From: Candidatus Iainarchaeum sp. | Lineage (GTDB): Archaea; Iainarchaeota; Iainarchaeia; Iainarchaeales; Iainarchaeaceae | Direction of reading: 5' to 3' | Assembly: GCA_013331625.1 (NCBI GenBank) | Contig: DUGC01000041.1 | Location: 5,398 to 13,962 of the forward strand | DNA: 8,565 bases | Shown: positions 7,856-8,565 of the stretch, in pieces | How the letters are laid out: each line of letters begins with the position of its first letter | Position numbering within the stretch: position 1 is the stretch's first letter | Notes under the pieces: generated by a model | The model's input: only the letters and a program-made list of their open reading frames with translations | What the model was told of the DNA's origin: nothing | Databases searched by the model: none | Made by a program: the position numbers and the translations under genes

Positions 7856-8506
7856 ATGAGCAAACTTAGCGATATGAAAAAGGCGAAGGAAAAAGCAGGC
7901 CGCTTTGGCTGGCTCTATAACCTTCTTGCAATAATTTTCATTGTTGCGCTCGTTGGCCTTATTTACATGGCGTTCTTTTCAGGCAGCCCTTCTTTTGACA
8001 TGGCAAAACTTGAATCTGCAGGCCACCATGCAGGCAGCCCCTTGGCAAAAGTGCATATTGTGGAATTCTCGGATTTTGAGTGCCCCGCATGCGGAGTTGC
8101 TTATGGGACGCTTGAGCGTGTGAAGCAGGATTTTAACAGCGACATATATCTTACCTACCGCCATTTTCCCCTCTCAGCCCTCCATCCGTTTGCACAAAAG
8201 GCTGCGGAGGCTTCTGAGTGCGCTGCCGAGCAGGGGAAGTTTTGGGAAATGCACGGCCAGCTGTTTGAAAACCAGCAGGCGCTGGCCGCAAGTGATCTCA
8301 GGCAATATGCATCAGGCCTTGGGCTGGATGTTGACCAGTTCAGTTCATGCCTCGATTCAGGCAAATATGCCCCAATAGTCGCCTCAGACTACTCGGCAGG
8401 CATCGGGGTGGGAGTTGATTCCACCCCCTCTTTTTTCATTAATGGGAAGAAATACGGCAATCTCACTTATGAGCAGTTCAGGTCCGTAATCGAGAATGCG
8501 CGCTGA
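7856..8506 (+). CDS. Membrane-anchored DsbA-like thiol:disulfide oxidoreductase (thioredoxin fold)
   Basis: The 216-residue product begins with a Lys-rich cytoplasmic segment, then one hydrophobic helix (about 18-41) without a lipobox or obvious cleavage site, so it is probably an uncleaved anchor with the enzyme domain outside the cell. The domain (about 58-216) has the active site CPAC (C76-C79) in FSDFECPACG and the cis-proline motif STPSFFING (P191). It carries the inserted helical region with AEASECAAEQGKFWEMH. A second Cys pair, C122 and C165, matches the extra disulfide of the BdbD/Thioredoxin_4 family. It would oxidise or isomerise disulfides in exported proteins. It is transcribed away from the suf operon across a shared intergenic region and ends at a T-run. 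No DsbB/VKOR-like partner is in the window. Confidence 0.92.
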   Translation: MSKLSDMKKAKEKAGRFGWLYNLLAIIFIVALVGLIYMAFFSGSPSFDMAKLESAGHHAGSPLAKVHIVEFSDFECPACGVAYGTLERVKQDFNSDIYLTYRHFPLSALHPFAQKAAEASECAAEQGKFWEMHGQLFENQQALAASDLRQYASGLGLDVDQFSSCLDSGKYAPIVASDYSAGIGVGVDSTPSFFINGKKYGNLTYEQFRSVIENAR

Positions 8507-8540
8507 TTTTTTTCATCTGGCCTTCTTTCCTATTGAAGGC
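8507..8540 (+). terminator. T-run and hairpin after the DsbA-like gene
   Basis: Seven T residues (8507-8513) follow the TGA directly, enough for archaeal termination. Beyond them GCCTTC (8520-8525) and GAAGGC (8535-8540) form a 6-bp stem around a 9-nt loop. The hairpin comes after the T-run, so the T-run is the likely functional part. Confidence 0.5.
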
Positions 8541-8565
8541 TTGCTGTGTTGCATAATTACGGAAA
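8513..8565 (-). CDS. Possible C-terminal tail of an unidentified convergent gene, cut by the window edge
   Basis: One minus-strand frame is open from the right edge to a TGA at 8515-8513 and ends SVIMQHSKPSIGKKAR. The basic C-terminus and the position just past the DsbA-like stop suit a convergent gene, but only 16 codons are visible and another minus frame is also open here. The family cannot be named. Confidence 0.25.
   Translation of the reverse strand, partial: SVIMQHSKPSIGKKAR

Noticed and set aside
8478..8565. Second open minus-strand frame at the right edge, ending inside the DsbA-like gene
   Set aside because: It would overlap the 3' end of a well-supported gene; the frame ending at 8513 is simpler, though itself weak.

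Overview
The window looks like a piece of an archaeal chromosome of roughly even base composition, possibly from a DPANN-type lineage such as Diapherotrites or Micrarchaeota (lineage is inference). Three things point to Archaea: the triosephosphate isomerase is the short archaeal subtype, several starts sit about 25-30 nt downstream of TATA-like boxes, and the regulator at 7347-7685 resembles the archaeal COG2522-type XRE family. Bacterial-looking genes (RelA/SpoT homologue, full SUF set, DsbA-like oxidoreductase) sit among these features. No RNA gene, CRISPR array or insertion sequence is visible.

Layout. Positions 1-1441 (minus, cut by the left edge) encode most of a long RelA/SpoT homologue whose hydrolase site is degenerate and whose synthetase domain carries the EXDD signature of monofunctional RelA. 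A 125-bp divergent promoter region separates it from an archaeal-type tpiA at 1567-2265 (plus). After a convergent junction with two hairpins comes a minus-strand operon read from right to left: HTH regulator (7685-7347), sufC (7334-6579), sufB (6582-5170), sufD (5164-4046), sufS (4016-2805) and a SufU/IscU-type scaffold (2802-2392). It ends in a hairpin plus T6 tract directly after the last stop codon. Genes are coupled by an ATGA overlap (sufC-sufB) or gaps of 2-29 nt. To the right of a 170-bp divergent intergenic region lies a membrane-anchored DsbA-like thiol oxidoreductase (7856-8506, plus), apparently leaderless. A possible C-terminal tail of a convergent gene touches the right edge.

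How the genes work together. SufS (PLP cysteine desulfurase) supplies sulfur, the U-type protein accepts it or acts as scaffold, and the SufB-SufC-SufD ATPase complex assembles Fe-S clusters. The first gene of the operon encodes a small HTH protein with an N-terminal Pro-Cys-Glu and a C-terminal CxxC, a layout suited to sensing Fe-S or metal status, so autoregulation of the operon is the most attractive hypothesis here. The RelA-like protein would make (p)ppGpp, which is uncommon in Archaea. The DsbA-like protein would act on thiols outside the membrane.
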